From Ciceribacter thiooxidans (GTDB lineage: Bacteria; Pseudomonadota; Alphaproteobacteria; Rhizobiales; Rhizobiaceae): a stretch of DNA of 64,000 nucleotides. Positions 53,213 through 61,785 of the stretch are shown in pieces (position 1 is the first letter of the stretch; each line of letters opens with the position of its first letter). The DNA lies in assembly GCF_014126615.1 (NCBI RefSeq), contig NZ_CP059897.1:1240001-1304000 (forward strand), written 5' to 3'. Both the position numbers and the translations under genes were made by a program. Below the pieces are notes generated by a model. It had not been told where the DNA came from. It did not search any database and saw only the letters and a program-made list of their open reading frames with translations.

Positions 53213-54280
53213 ATGGCTTCCATCGATATATCCGGCGTCCGCAAGAGTTACGGTCACTTCCCCGTCCTGCACGGTGTGGACCTCTCGATCCGGAATGGCG
53301 AGTTCGTCGTCCTCGTCGGCCCTTCCGGCTGCGGAAAGTCCACGCTCCTGCGGATGATCGCGGGCCTCGAAGAGGTGACTGCGGGGGAGATCCGCATTGC
53401 GGAGAAGCGGGTGAACGAGCTGGCGCCGAAGGACCGCGACATCGCCATGGTGTTCCAGTCCTATGCGCTCTATCCGCACATGACGGTCGCCGAGAACATG
53501 AGCTACAGTCTGAGGCTGCGGAAGACGGCAAAGGAAAAGATCACGCGCGTCGTCGCGGACGCCGCCGCCAAGCTCGGCCTCGATCCCCTGCTCGCACGCC
53601 GCCCGAAGGCGCTCTCGGGCGGACAGCGCCAGCGTGTCGCCATGGGCCGAGCGATCGTTCGCCAGCCGAAGGCCTTCCTATTTGACGAACCGCTCTCCAA
53701 CCTCGACGCTCGTCTGCGCGAACAGATGCGCGCTGAGATCAAGAAACTGCACGGCGAACTTGGTGCCACTTCGATCTACGTAACCCATGACCAGATCGAG
53801 GCCATGACGCTTGCCGACCGCATCGTCGCCATGCATGGCGGCATCGTCCAGCAGGTGGGCTCGCCACTTGATCTTTACGACCGCCCAGCCAATCTTTTCG
53901 TTGCAGGCTTCATCGGTTCCCCGGGGATGAACTTCATGAAGGGTCGCTATATGAGCGGCGGCAACAACGCGACCGTTATTCTCGCCAATGGTTCACCCGT
54001 TGCCGTCGAGCCGAGAGCGGGACTGGAAACCGGCGCCGAAGTGACCCTCGGCATTCGTCCCGAGCATGTCGTCATCTCCCCGATCGGGCCCATGCAGGCC
54101 GATCTGGATCTCGTCGAACCCACCGGCTTCGGCATCATTATGCACCTCTCGCTGCATGGCCTGCCCTTCAAGATCTTCACGACCGACCGCTCGGTTCTCG
54201 GCGCCGGGTCGAGCGTCCGCGCGGAGTTCCCGAAAGATCGCTTGCATATCTTCGACGCCGACGGCAACCGGGCGGACTAG
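53213..54280 (+). CDS. CUT1 ABC transporter ATP-binding protein
   Basis: 355 aa. Walker [17 protein letters not shown] (about residue 37), Q-loop [12 protein letters not shown], signature [14 protein letters not shown], Walker [15 protein letters not shown]-loop [12 protein letters not shown], and a TOBE domain with LGIRPEHVVIS. AAAGGG precedes ATG 53213. It completes the importer whose genes start at 50108. Its sequence is similar to the ATPase at 38504-39571 but the operons are otherwise distinct. Confidence 0.95.
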   Translation: MASIDISGVRKSYGHFPVLHGVDLSIRNGEFVVLVGPSGCGKSTLLRMIAGLEEVTAGEIRIAEKRVNELAPKDRDIAMVFQSYALYPHMTVAENMSYSLRLRKTAKEKITRVVADAAAKLGLDPLLARRPKALSGGQRQRVAMGRAIVRQPKAFLFDEPLSNLDARLREQMRAEIKKLHGELGATSIYVTHDQIEAMTLADRIVAMHGGIVQQVGSPLDLYDRPANLFVAGFIGSPGMNFMKGRYMSGGNNATVILANGSPVAVEPRAGLETGAEVTLGIRPEHVVISPIGPMQADLDLVEPTGFGIIMHLSLHGLPFKIFTTDRSVLGAGSSVRAEFPKDRLHIFDADGNRAD

Positions 54281-54407
54281 GTGCCGCCCGCCGAAGCCGA
54301 TTGACACGAGAGTGTCTATCGCCGGGCAACTCCGCCTTGCGCCACACTGCAAGGCCCCCTAAGCTCGCGCAAGCGACTATAACGATTGAAGGAGGGAAGA
54401 AACGACC

Positions 54408-55409
54408 ATGAAACACGTCAACATTCTCGTAGGCGCCGTCCTGGCGCTGGGTCTTGCCGCCACGGCGGCAGCGCAGCAGATGGCCTTCTTCCGCATCGGC
54501 ACGGGCGGCACCGCCGGCACCTACTATCCGATCGGCGGCCTGCTCGCGAACGCCATCTCCAACCCGCCCGGTTCGCGTCCCTGCGAGGAGGGTGGCGCCT
54601 GCGGCGTTCCCGGTCTCGTTGCATCGGCGCTCTCGTCCAACGGCTCCGTCGCCAACATCAACGCGATCGCCGGTGGCTCGCTCGAATCAGGGTTCGCCCA
54701 GTCGGACGTCGCCACCTGGGCCTATAGCGGCACGGGCATCTGGGAAGGCAAGCCTCCGGTCGAGAAACTCCGGGCAATCGCCAACCTCTATCCGGAAAGC
54801 ATCCACCTCGTCGCCAGCGCCGGCTCGGGCATCAAGACCGTGGCCGACCTAAAGGGAAAGCGCGTCTCGCTCGATGAACCGGGCTCCGGCACGCTCGTCG
54901 ACGCGCGCCTCATTCTCGAAGGTTACGGCCTCTCCGAATCGGACATCTCGGCCGAGTTCCTGAAACCGGACCAGGCGGCGGACCGCATGCGCGACGGCGC
55001 CATGGATGCATTCTTCTTCGTGGGCGGCTATCCGGCAGGGGCGATCGCCGAACTCGCCAGCCAGCATGACGTGAAGCTGGTGCCGATCTCCTGCGAGGAT
55101 GCGCCGTCCATCTGCGAGAAGTACACCTTCTTCGCAAGCGACACCGTGCCGGGCGGAACCTATGAGGGCAACCCGGACGACGTGAAGACCCTTGCCGTCG
55201 GCGCACAATGGATCACCAGCGCCGATCAGCCGGAAGACCTGGTCTACGGCATCACCAAGGCACTCTGGAACGACAATACGCGCAAGCAGCTCGACGCCGG
55301 GCACGCCAAGGGCAAGGCTATCGTCAAGGAGAATGCCCTCAAGGGCGTCGGCATTCCGCTGCACCCGGGCGCGGAGAAGTTCTACAAGGAAGCCGGACTC
55401 GTAAAGTAA
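54408..55409 (+). CDS. TAXI family TRAP transporter solute-binding protein
   Basis: Periplasmic receptor of 333 aa with a Sec signal (ILVGAVLALGLAATAAA, cleavage AAA-QQ). TAXI features are clear: FFRIGTGGTAGTYYPIGG near the mature start, NINAIAGGSLESGFAQSDVA and LKGKRVSLDEPGSGT. These proteins bind organic acids such as glutamate or 2-oxoglutarate. GGAGGG precedes ATG 54408 by about 9 bases. It forms a two-gene TRAP system with the fused permease at 55496, separated by a strong hairpin. Confidence 0.93.
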   Translation: MKHVNILVGAVLALGLAATAAAQQMAFFRIGTGGTAGTYYPIGGLLANAISNPPGSRPCEEGGACGVPGLVASALSSNGSVANINAIAGGSLESGFAQSDVATWAYSGTGIWEGKPPVEKLRAIANLYPESIHLVASAGSGIKTVADLKGKRVSLDEPGSGTLVDARLILEGYGLSESDISAEFLKPDQAADRMRDGAMDAFFFVGGYPAGAIAELASQHDVKLVPISCEDAPSICEKYTFFASDTVPGGTYEGNPDDVKTLAVGAQWITSADQPEDLVYGITKALWNDNTRKQLDAGHAKGKAIVKENALKGVGIPLHPGAEKFYKEAGLVK

Positions 55410-55446
55410 GGCACGGGCCTCGTATCTTCAGCACAGCAATGTGACG

Positions 55447-55471
55447 GGGCCGCGCACACCGTGCGCGGCCC
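55447..55471 (+). terminator. Hairpin between TAXI receptor and TRAP permease
   Basis: GGGCCGCGCAC-ACC-GTGCGCGGCCC, a perfect 11-bp stem with a 3-base loop, begins 37 bp after the receptor stop and ends 24 bp before the permease start. The third example in this window of a stable hairpin directly after a binding-protein gene. Confidence 0.65.
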
Positions 55472-55495
55472 GCGGTTTCCGAGGGGACAGCTTCC

Positions 55496-57577
55496 ATGAT
55501 CGCAAACAAGGACAGACCGGATGCGACCGACGATGTGCGGCATCTGACAGCCGACGAGTTGCAGGCGATTGAAGAGACCTACGATCCGGAGCTTCGCTTC
55601 CGTGTGCTCGCTTGGCCGCTGACGATCATCGCCGCTGCGATCCTGTTTCTGCTCTCGTGTTATCACTACTACACCGCGGGGTTCGGCATACCGCAGGCAA
55701 CGGTTCATCGCGGTCTTCACCTCGGTGTCACGCTGCTCGTCGTCTTTCTAAGCTTCTCGGCATTCGGAAAGAAGGAGATCAGGCCGGGCGTCACTGCGCC
55801 TTTCGGTCTCCCGGTGGCAGACTGGATCCTCGGCATCGCAGGCCTTCTGGCGGCCCTTTATGTTCCCTGGATATATAGTGAACTGGCCTTCCGGGTCGGC
55901 AATCCGCTGCCCATCGACATCGTCATGGGCACGATCCTGATCGTCGTGCTGCTGGAGGCGGTTCGCCGATCGATGGGCTGGCCGCTCCCGGTCATCGCGA
56001 TCCTCTTCATCGCCTACGCCTATTTCGGCAAGTCCATGCCCGGCATACTCGTGCATCCGGGCGCAAGCTGGTCGAACATCGTCAATCATCTCTACCTCAC
56101 CTCGCAGGGTATTTACGGCACGGCGCTCGGGGTCATCGCGACCTACGTCTTCCATTTCGTCCTGTTTGGCGTCATGGCGACACGTATCGGCCTCGGGCAG
56201 CTCTTCATCGACGTGGCCTCGGCGCTCGCCGGTCGCTATGCCGGTGGGCCGGCAAAGGTGTCGGTCGTCTCCTCCGCGCTGCTGGGGTCGATCTCCGGAT
56301 CGTCCATCGCCAACACGGTCACAACCGGTGCGCTCACCATTCCGGCGATGATCCGGATCGGCTATCCGCGCCATTTCGCGGCGGCCGTTGAAGCCGCCGC
56401 CTCGACCGGCGGCCAGATCACGCCGCCGGTCATGGGCGCCGTCGCGTTCCTGATGATCGAATATCTTGGCCTCCCGCTCACGACAATCCTGACGGCAGCC
56501 CTCGTTCCCGCCTTCATGCACTTTTTCGGTGTTCTTGTGCAGGTGCACCTCGAAGCCCGGCGCCTCGGGCTGCGCGGCCTTTCTGCGTCCGAGCTGCCAA
56601 ACGCCTGGAAGGTGTTGAAGGAAGGCTGGCTCAAAGTGGTGCCTCTCATCGTCCTGATCACGGTGCTGCTGTCCGGCCGGACACCGTTTGCTGCCGCCTT
56701 CTGGTCGATCACCACCTGCGTCCTCGTCCTGGTGGTCCAGGAGGTCCGTGACGGCGGGCTCGCCAAGGGCCTGCGCGGCACTGCTCATGGTGTGTGGGAA
56801 GGCTTCGTCCTCGGCGCACGGCAGTCACTCTCTGTTACCGCCGCCGCAGCACTCGTCGGCGTGGTGATCGGCGTGGTGACGCTGACCGGTGTCGGTTTCA
56901 AGATCGCCTATATGGTGACCAGCGTTGCCCAGGACTGGGCCGCTTCGGTGCACGCGACACTCGCCTATCTGCCCTTCGAGGTGATGACGGTTCCGACGCT
57001 GACCCTGCTCTTCACACTCATGCTGACGGCGGTCGTGTGTATCCTCATGGGGTGCGGCATACCGACCACCGCCAACTACATCATCATGGTCGCAGTCGCC
57101 GCCCCGATTCTCGGCCTTCTCGGTGTGCAGCAATTGGTCGCGCATTTCTTCGTCTTCTATTACGGGGTGCTGGCGGACGTGACCCCGCCCGTGGCGATGG
57201 CCGCATATGCGGGGGCGGGCATCGCCGGAGCCAATGCCTTCAAGGCGGGCAACACCGCCTTCCGGCTAAGCATGGGCAAGGCGCTCGTCCCCTTTGTCTT
57301 CGCCTTCCAGCCGGCGCTGCTGCTCGTGACCGACGGCTTCACCTGGCCGGATTTCTTCCTCGCCTTCGGCGGCACCGTCCTCGGTATCGTCGTGCTTGCG
57401 GCGGCAGTCTCCAATTGGCTCTTCGCGCCGCTTTACTGGTTCGAACGGATCGCTCTCGTCTTTTCGGCAATCCTGCTCGTGGCACCCGACTTGACCGCAA
57501 CCATCATCGGCATACTCCTCGTCGCCCCGGTCGCAGCGCGGCAGTTGCTCGGCAAACGCCGCGCTCCCTTAACCTAA
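55496..57577 (+). CDS. TRAP transporter fused permease (DctQ-DctM, 4TM/12TM)
   Basis: Large inner-membrane permease of 693 aa in which the small DctQ-like unit (about 30-150) is fused to the DctM-like unit. Many helices are visible, e.g. FRVLAWPLTIIAAAILFLLS and SVTAAAALVGVVIGVVTL. The TRAP signature appears as SALLGSISGSSIANTVTTGA and STGGQITPPVMGAVAFLM, with a later TANYIIMVAVAAPILG. It imports an organic acid by ion symport with the TAXI receptor at 54408-55409. A good ribosome site precedes ATG 55496 (GAGGGGACAG). Confidence 0.94.
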   Translation: MIANKDRPDATDDVRHLTADELQAIEETYDPELRFRVLAWPLTIIAAAILFLLSCYHYYTAGFGIPQATVHRGLHLGVTLLVVFLSFSAFGKKEIRPGVTAPFGLPVADWILGIAGLLAALYVPWIYSELAFRVGNPLPIDIVMGTILIVVLLEAVRRSMGWPLPVIAILFIAYAYFGKSMPGILVHPGASWSNIVNHLYLTSQGIYGTALGVIATYVFHFVLFGVMATRIGLGQLFIDVASALAGRYAGGPAKVSVVSSALLGSISGSSIANTVTTGALTIPAMIRIGYPRHFAAAVEAAASTGGQITPPVMGAVAFLMIEYLGLPLTTILTAALVPAFMHFFGVLVQVHLEARRLGLRGLSASELPNAWKVLKEGWLKVVPLIVLITVLLSGRTPFAAAFWSITTCVLVLVVQEVRDGGLAKGLRGTAHGVWEGFVLGARQSLSVTAAAALVGVVIGVVTLTGVGFKIAYMVTSVAQDWAASVHATLAYLPFEVMTVPTLTLLFTLMLTAVVCILMGCGIPTTANYIIMVAVAAPILGLLGVQQLVAHFFVFYYGVLADVTPPVAMAAYAGAGIAGANAFKAGNTAFRLSMGKALVPFVFAFQPALLLVTDGFTWPDFFLAFGGTVLGIVVLAAAVSNWLFAPLYWFERIALVFSAILLVAPDLTATIIGILLVAPVAARQLLGKRRAPLT

Positions 57578-57752
57578 GAGGCATTTTGCGGCGATCTCAG
57601 TGCATTCACCAAGCGTGCCGCGAAAATGCGTTTCCATCAGAACCGACCGGACCCGACTTTGTACATGCCCGCAAAATAGTGCTTTCATTGCAGATGCGTT
57701 GAGGTCGCACGGATGGACCGTGCTTGGCGCGTGTCGCATGTCGGGAGGAACA

Positions 57753-57911
57753 ATGAAGGATAGCAGCGGCGGCGCCATCCGCTCGCGAGCGGAAACGGAC
57801 GCGCTAACCGGTGTCAGAGCCGGGCTCACCTTGCGTCAGATCGAGGTCATACGCGCAGTCACGATCGCCGGCACAATCGCAGGTGCTGCGCGCCTGATGA
57901 ACGCGCATTGA
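57753..57911 (+). pseudogene. Truncated LysR regulator, N-terminal stub
   Basis: A good ribosome site (GGGAGG 4-5 bases upstream) and ATG 57753 begin a frame of 52 codons. Residues about 24-51 read LTLRQIEVIRAVTIAGTIAG then AARLMNA, the first helices of a LysR helix-turn-helix, but it stops at H and TGA where SQPxxSR should follow. The remaining 240 or so residues are absent. It sits just after the TRAP operon, which it may once have regulated, and before a ParDE module, so the truncation probably marks a rearrangement point. Confidence 0.7.
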
Positions 57912-58183
57912 CTGTCGCGGTTTGTCATCCTGACTTAGCTGCGGAGATCACAGTCCTCTCGGACCCACGCATTTGCGCCGGCAAGCGTGGCGCGCTCGAC
58001 CATTTCAGTTGAGGAACGCGAGCGTCAGTGATTTTGAAAACGTCATGTTTTGTTCGCTCAAGACAGACTTTTGTTCGGGGTCTCAAAGCTGCCTGTAGGC
58101 ATGATGGAACTGTGAGCGCTCTTGAACCGATCTGAACCTGAGGCACACCAATCGCCGCCGTCCATGTCTGCGGTGCAGTAAAT

Positions 58184-58471
58184 TCAATTACTTGCCCAAT
58201 CTTCATGCTCGTGGCGAACTCGTATTACAGAAATTGTTTCATCGTCTTCGATTCGGTAGACAACGAGATGCGCTTTGAAGGGATGAATTCTAACGGGTGG
58301 ATTGATCTCATCCCGTTCGCGCGCGATGCGTGGATTGGCAGCTAACAGACCAAGTAGTGCGAAAAGTTCATCGTGGTAGCGCTTTGCTTGGCCTGCTCCG
58401 AACATACGGACACCTTGCTCGGCAATCGCGATAATGTCCTCTTCCGCTTCAACTGAAAGACCAACACTCAT
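58184..58471 (-). CDS. parE: RelE/ParE family toxin
   Basis: Toxin of 95 aa from the RelE/ParE fold. It begins MSVGLSVEAEEDIIAIAEQG and ends with RIHPFKAHLVVYRIEDDETI and SVIRVRHEHEDW, the beta strands and C-terminal basic motif typical of ParE. ParE toxins poison DNA gyrase; related RelE toxins cut mRNA. It overlaps the antitoxin gene by 4 bp (ATGA), the usual arrangement, and is the second gene of the pair. It lies beside the LysR stub. Confidence 0.88.
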   Translation of the reverse strand: MSVGLSVEAEEDIIAIAEQGVRMFGAGQAKRYHDELFALLGLLAANPRIARERDEINPPVRIHPFKAHLVVYRIEDDETISVIRVRHEHEDWASN

Positions 58472-58710
58472 GACTCGCCGGCACGAGTCATCGCCTCAGC
58501 AAAGAGTTCGTCCTTTGAGCGTATGCCAACACCACTTCGGAGCCCGGCATCGACGATGCTTTGCATGGCGGCAATCTTGTCGTTGCGCATCTGGTCGCGT
58601 CGGATCAGGTCGCGCACGTAGTCGCTGGCATTGGAATATCGTCCGGTCCTAGCCTGCGCCTCCACCCAATCCTTCATCGGGTCTGGAAGAGATACATTCA
58701 TCGTGGCCAT
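58468..58710 (-). CDS. parD: ParD-type ribbon-helix-helix antitoxin
   Basis: Antitoxin of 80 aa. The N-terminal ribbon-helix-helix DNA-binding part reads MATMNVSLPDPMKDWVEAQ and YSNASDYVRDLIRRD; the C-terminal tail (AMTRAGES) would wrap the toxin. GGAGG stands 5 bases before ATG 58710, favouring it over the in-frame ATG at 58722. The gene overlaps parE and should repress the shared promoter at 58732-58760. Confidence 0.88.
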   Translation of the reverse strand: MATMNVSLPDPMKDWVEAQARTGRYSNASDYVRDLIRRDQMRNDKIAAMQSIVDAGLRSGVGIRSKDELFAEAMTRAGES

Positions 58711-58731
58711 CGGCACCTCCATTTGAAGGCA

Positions 58732-58760
58732 CCATAACTGATTTTGGCAAAGTTTGTCAA
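58732..58760 (-). promoter_or_regulatory. Candidate promoter of the parDE operon
   Basis: On the minus strand TTGACA (58755-58760) is followed 17 bp later by TTATGG (58732-58737), a perfect -35 and weak -10. GGTGCC occurs twice nearby, around the start codons, and might be an operator for the ParD dimer. Confidence 0.5.
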
Positions 58761-58850
58761 AGACTCGAACGCATTGATCGAATCAGAACCGCGGACCAGA
58801 AATCCAAGTCGTCTGGCCCGATCAGATCCGAGCGACAACTGGCGGGGCAT

Positions 58851-58880
58851 CATCCCCGGCCGCTCGCACGGCCGAGGATG
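58851..58880 (-). terminator. Hairpin after the molybdenum hydroxylase operon
   Basis: CATCC-C-CGGCCG (58851-58862) pairs with CGGCCG-A-GGATG (58869-58880) apart from one central mismatch; 6-base loop. It lies 6 bp after the stop codon of the large subunit gene (leftward), where a terminator is expected. A short T-rich stretch is missing. Confidence 0.5.
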
Positions 58881-58886
58881 TCGGGA

Positions 58887-61106
58887 TCATGCATTGAGCG
58901 TCTTGGCAAACGGCATGAGGCGGATCCGCTTGCCGAGCGCCTTGTAGACGGCATTGGCGACCGCCGGACCGACGGGAGGGACACCCGGCTCGCCGATCCC
59001 GGACGGCGGATTGGCGGAGGCGAGGATATGGACCTCCACCACGGGCATCGCGTCAATCCTGAGCGGCGAGTACATGTCGAAGTTGCCCTGATCGACCTTG
59101 CCGGCGGTCAGGGTGATTTCCTCGCCGAGAATGGCGCCCAGACCGAACCCTATGCCGCCCTCGACCTGGGCGCGGACCTGATCCGGATTGACCGCCAGAC
59201 CGCAATCGACCGCGGCGACGACACGCTCGACCTTGATACTGCCGCTGCCGTCGGTCGAGACCTCCGCGATCTGCGCAACGACCGACCCGAAGCTTTCGGC
59301 CACCGCGACACCACGGAAGTGCCCGTCCGCAAGCGGCTTCGTCCATTCTGCCTTCTCTGCCGCCAGTCTGAGGACAACCGCGTGACGCGACTGCGGATCG
59401 AGCATCGAGAGGCGATACTCCACCGGATCGCGGCCCGCCGCCTCGGCGACTTCGTCGATGAAGGCTTCCGCCGCGAACGCAGTGTGGGTCGAGCCCACGG
59501 AACGCCACCAGAGGACGGGCACGCCGACCTCCGTCGTCGTCAGGCCGACCGTCTGGTTGGAAATGGCATAGGGCAGGTTGCTCGCCCCTTCCACCGAGGT
59601 CGGATCGACCCCGTTTTGAACCATTCCCTCGAAAGCGGTCTTGGCCATGATCGATTGTCCGACCACGTGATCGCTCCAGGCGACAAGCTTGCCGTCACCG
59701 TCGATCCCGGCCTTGAGCTTGTGCACGTATGCCGGGCGATAACGGCCGGCGCGCATGTCATCCTCTCGGGTCCACTGAACCTTGACCGGGGCCCGGAAGC
59801 CGAGTGCCTTGGCGACGTAAACGGACTCGACGACCACGTCGCCGTCGAAGACTGCGCGCCGGCCAAAACTGCCTCCGCTCTTCATGACGTGCAGTTTCAC
59901 CTTGTCCGGTGTCGTGCCGACGATCTGGCTGGCAAGCATCTGATAGACGTCGGGGAACTGGTGCCCGCCCCATATCTCCAGCGTTCCATCCTCGGCCCTG
60001 CGCGCCACCGCGTTGAGCGGTTCCATCGCGGCGTGTGCCAGATAGGGAAACTCGAAGGTCGCCTCGATGACCTTGGCCGCACCCGCAAAGCCCGCCTCCG
60101 CGTCACCGTCATTGCGCGCGACAGCCACCGGCGCCTTGTCCGCGAGGCCCCTGTACATCGCCATGATCTCGGAGCTGCTGCGCTTTTCGGCCGTCGTGTC
60201 GTCCCAGACCACCTTGACCGCTTCCCTGCCCTTTATCGCCGCCCACATATGTTCTGCGACGACGGCCACACCACGCGGCGTCTCGACGACGTCCACGACA
60301 CCCTTCACGGAACGCGCTGCGGTCGCGTCGAAGGACTTCACCTTGGCCCCGAACATCGGCGGGTGGATCATCACCGCCGTCAGCATGCCCGGCAGCTTGA
60401 CGTCGATCGTGTACTGTTCGGTTCCGTTCGCTTTCCGGGCACTGTCGAAGCGCTTCAGCTTGGCATTGCCGATCAGCTTCCAGTCATCCGGCTGCTTGAG
60501 TTCCACGTCGGTCGGCACCGGCATGGTTGCCGCCTTGGCGGCAAAGGCGCCGAAGCCGGCGGACTTCCCGGAGGGATGCGCGAGCACGCCGTTTGCGACC
60601 GTGATCTCCTCGGGCGAAACACCCCATTCGGACGCTGCGGCCGCCACCAGCATGGCGCGCGCCGTCGCGCCGGCCTTCCGGTAGCGCTCCCACGAGGTGA
60701 CCATGGATGTGGAGCCGCCCGTTCCCTGGATCGCGCCGCCGAAGGCGATGTTGCCGTAGGCCTTCACATTGCCTGCCACGCCGCGAACATCGATGGACGA
60801 CCAGTCGGCGTCGAGTTCCTCGGCGACGAGCGTCGCAAGCCCGTTATACGAGCCCTGTCCCATCTCGAACTGGGATGACAGCACGACGACCTTGCCGTCG
60901 CCATCGATCGTCAGATACGGCGTGAAGACGGCCGCATTGCCGTCCTCCGCAGCAGTCTCGGCGGCAATTACAGGCGAGGCTGCAATGATCTGATAGCCGA
61001 CGGCGATACCGCCGCCCGACGCCAGTGCGCCGAGCATGAACTGCCGGCGCGAAGCCTGCATCTTCGCCACGGGAAGCGTGAGGTTCTGCATCAGTTTCGG
61101 GATCAT
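58887..61106 (-). CDS. Xanthine dehydrogenase family molybdopterin-binding subunit (IorB-like)
   Basis: Large molybdenum-cofactor subunit of an aldehyde or N-heterocycle hydroxylase, 739 aa. A Tat signal ([20 protein letters not shown]) near residue 20 implies export to the periplasm with the bound small subunit. The family's two AldOx-coupling domains follow, with [33 protein letters not shown] and, near the end, [20 protein letters not shown]. This last stretch holds the conserved Glu region (GIGEPG) of the active site. It is closest in layout to isoquinoline 1-oxidoreductase IorB and related aldehyde dehydrogenases. The usual cytochrome c partner gene is not present here. It ends 3 bp after the small-subunit gene. 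Confidence 0.92.
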   Translation of the reverse strand: MIPKLMQNLTLPVAKMQASRRQFMLGALASGGGIAVGYQIIAASPVIAAETAAEDGNAAVFTPYLTIDGDGKVVVLSSQFEMGQGSYNGLATLVAEELDADWSSIDVRGVAGNVKAYGNIAFGGAIQGTGGSTSMVTSWERYRKAGATARAMLVAAAASEWGVSPEEITVANGVLAHPSGKSAGFGAFAAKAATMPVPTDVELKQPDDWKLIGNAKLKRFDSARKANGTEQYTIDVKLPGMLTAVMIHPPMFGAKVKSFDATAARSVKGVVDVVETPRGVAVVAEHMWAAIKGREAVKVVWDDTTAEKRSSSEIMAMYRGLADKAPVAVARNDGDAEAGFAGAAKVIEATFEFPYLAHAAMEPLNAVARRAEDGTLEIWGGHQFPDVYQMLASQIVGTTPDKVKLHVMKSGGSFGRRAVFDGDVVVESVYVAKALGFRAPVKVQWTREDDMRAGRYRPAYVHKLKAGIDGDGKLVAWSDHVVGQSIMAKTAFEGMVQNGVDPTSVEGASNLPYAISNQTVGLTTTEVGVPVLWWRSVGSTHTAFAAEAFIDEVAEAAGRDPVEYRLSMLDPQSRHAVVLRLAAEKAEWTKPLADGHFRGVAVAESFGSVVAQIAEVSTDGSGSIKVERVVAAVDCGLAVNPDQVRAQVEGGIGFGLGAILGEEITLTAGKVDQGNFDMYSPLRIDAMPVVEVHILASANPPSGIGEPGVPPVGPAVANAVYKALGKRIRLMPFAKTLNA

Positions 61107-61109
61107 CGT

Positions 61110-61568
61110 TCAGGCCTCCAGACGCTTGGCGGCTTCGTGAATGCCGGCACGGATTCGGTGATAGGTGGCGCAACGACAGAGATTGCCGGTCATGGCGGCG
61201 TCGATGTCGTCATCGGTGGGCTTCGCATTGCTGGTCAGAAGATCGGTCGCTGACATGATCTGGCCCGACTGACAGTAGCCACATTGCGGTACGTCGAGAT
61301 CAGCCCAGACGGCTTGCACCGTCTCGGCTACCTTGCCCGAGAGCCCCTCGATCGTCGTTATCTTCGCACTGCCGACGTCGCCAACGGCTGTCTGGCAGGA
61401 GCGCACGGGCGTGCCGTCCATGAGCACCGTGCAGGCACCGCATTGCGCCATGCCGCAGCCGAATTTCGTTCCCGTCAGTCCGACGAGGTCGCGGATCGCC
61501 CACAGAAGCGGCATGTCCGGTTCGGCATCGAGGTCATGCTCGTTGCCGTTGATCGTCAAAGTCACCAT
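61110..61568 (-). CDS. (2Fe-2S)-binding subunit of molybdenum hydroxylase (IorA-like)
   Basis: Small electron-transfer subunit, 152 aa, with two [2Fe-2S] clusters. The plant-type ferredoxin cluster is GCGMAQCGACTVLMDG with a later Cys (RSCQTAVGD); the second, helical cluster is CGYCQSGQIM and CRCATYHRI. All eight cysteines are present. GAGGAG lies 6 bases before ATG 61568; the frame is open to 61592. It carries no signal peptide of its own and would be exported with the Tat-targeted large subunit. Confidence 0.93.
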   Translation of the reverse strand: MVTLTINGNEHDLDAEPDMPLLWAIRDLVGLTGTKFGCGMAQCGACTVLMDGTPVRSCQTAVGDVGSAKITTIEGLSGKVAETVQAVWADLDVPQCGYCQSGQIMSATDLLTSNAKPTDDDIDAAMTGNLCRCATYHRIRAGIHEAAKRLEA

Positions 61569-61684
61569 AGTGTTCTCCTCGCGTTTCGACATGGTCGCAG
61601 AGCACCGGCCACGGTCTCACCGGGCGGGCGCTCCTTGACGTTTGTCATCTCCTCGAGCTTATAAGACCGTGCTGAATTTCGGTA

Positions 61685-61698
61685 GGCAGGATCCTGCC
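61685..61698. promoter_or_regulatory. 14-bp palindrome upstream of the molybdenum hydroxylase genes
   Basis: GGCAGGATCCTGCC, perfect 14-bp symmetry, lies in the 217-bp gap between the AraC gene and the iorA-like gene, about 117 bp upstream of the latter. It is a candidate operator, though AraC proteins normally prefer direct repeats, so another regulator may be involved. Confidence 0.4.
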
Positions 61699-61785
61699 CG
61701 ATTATTGCCCAATGCTGTCGGCCGGATGTGGCTGCATTACACGTCAGCAAACATCGGGCGGCGCCCGACTCTGGCTCTAGATGTG

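Noticed and set aside
57925..58206. 93-codon minus-strand frame between parE and the LysR stub
   Set aside because: No ribosome site or family; it overlaps the parE end and shows no coding pattern I trust.
58878..60878. 666-codon plus-strand frame opposite the IorB-like gene
   Set aside because: Arg/His/Asp-rich antisense translation; the minus strand encodes a complete molybdenum subunit.
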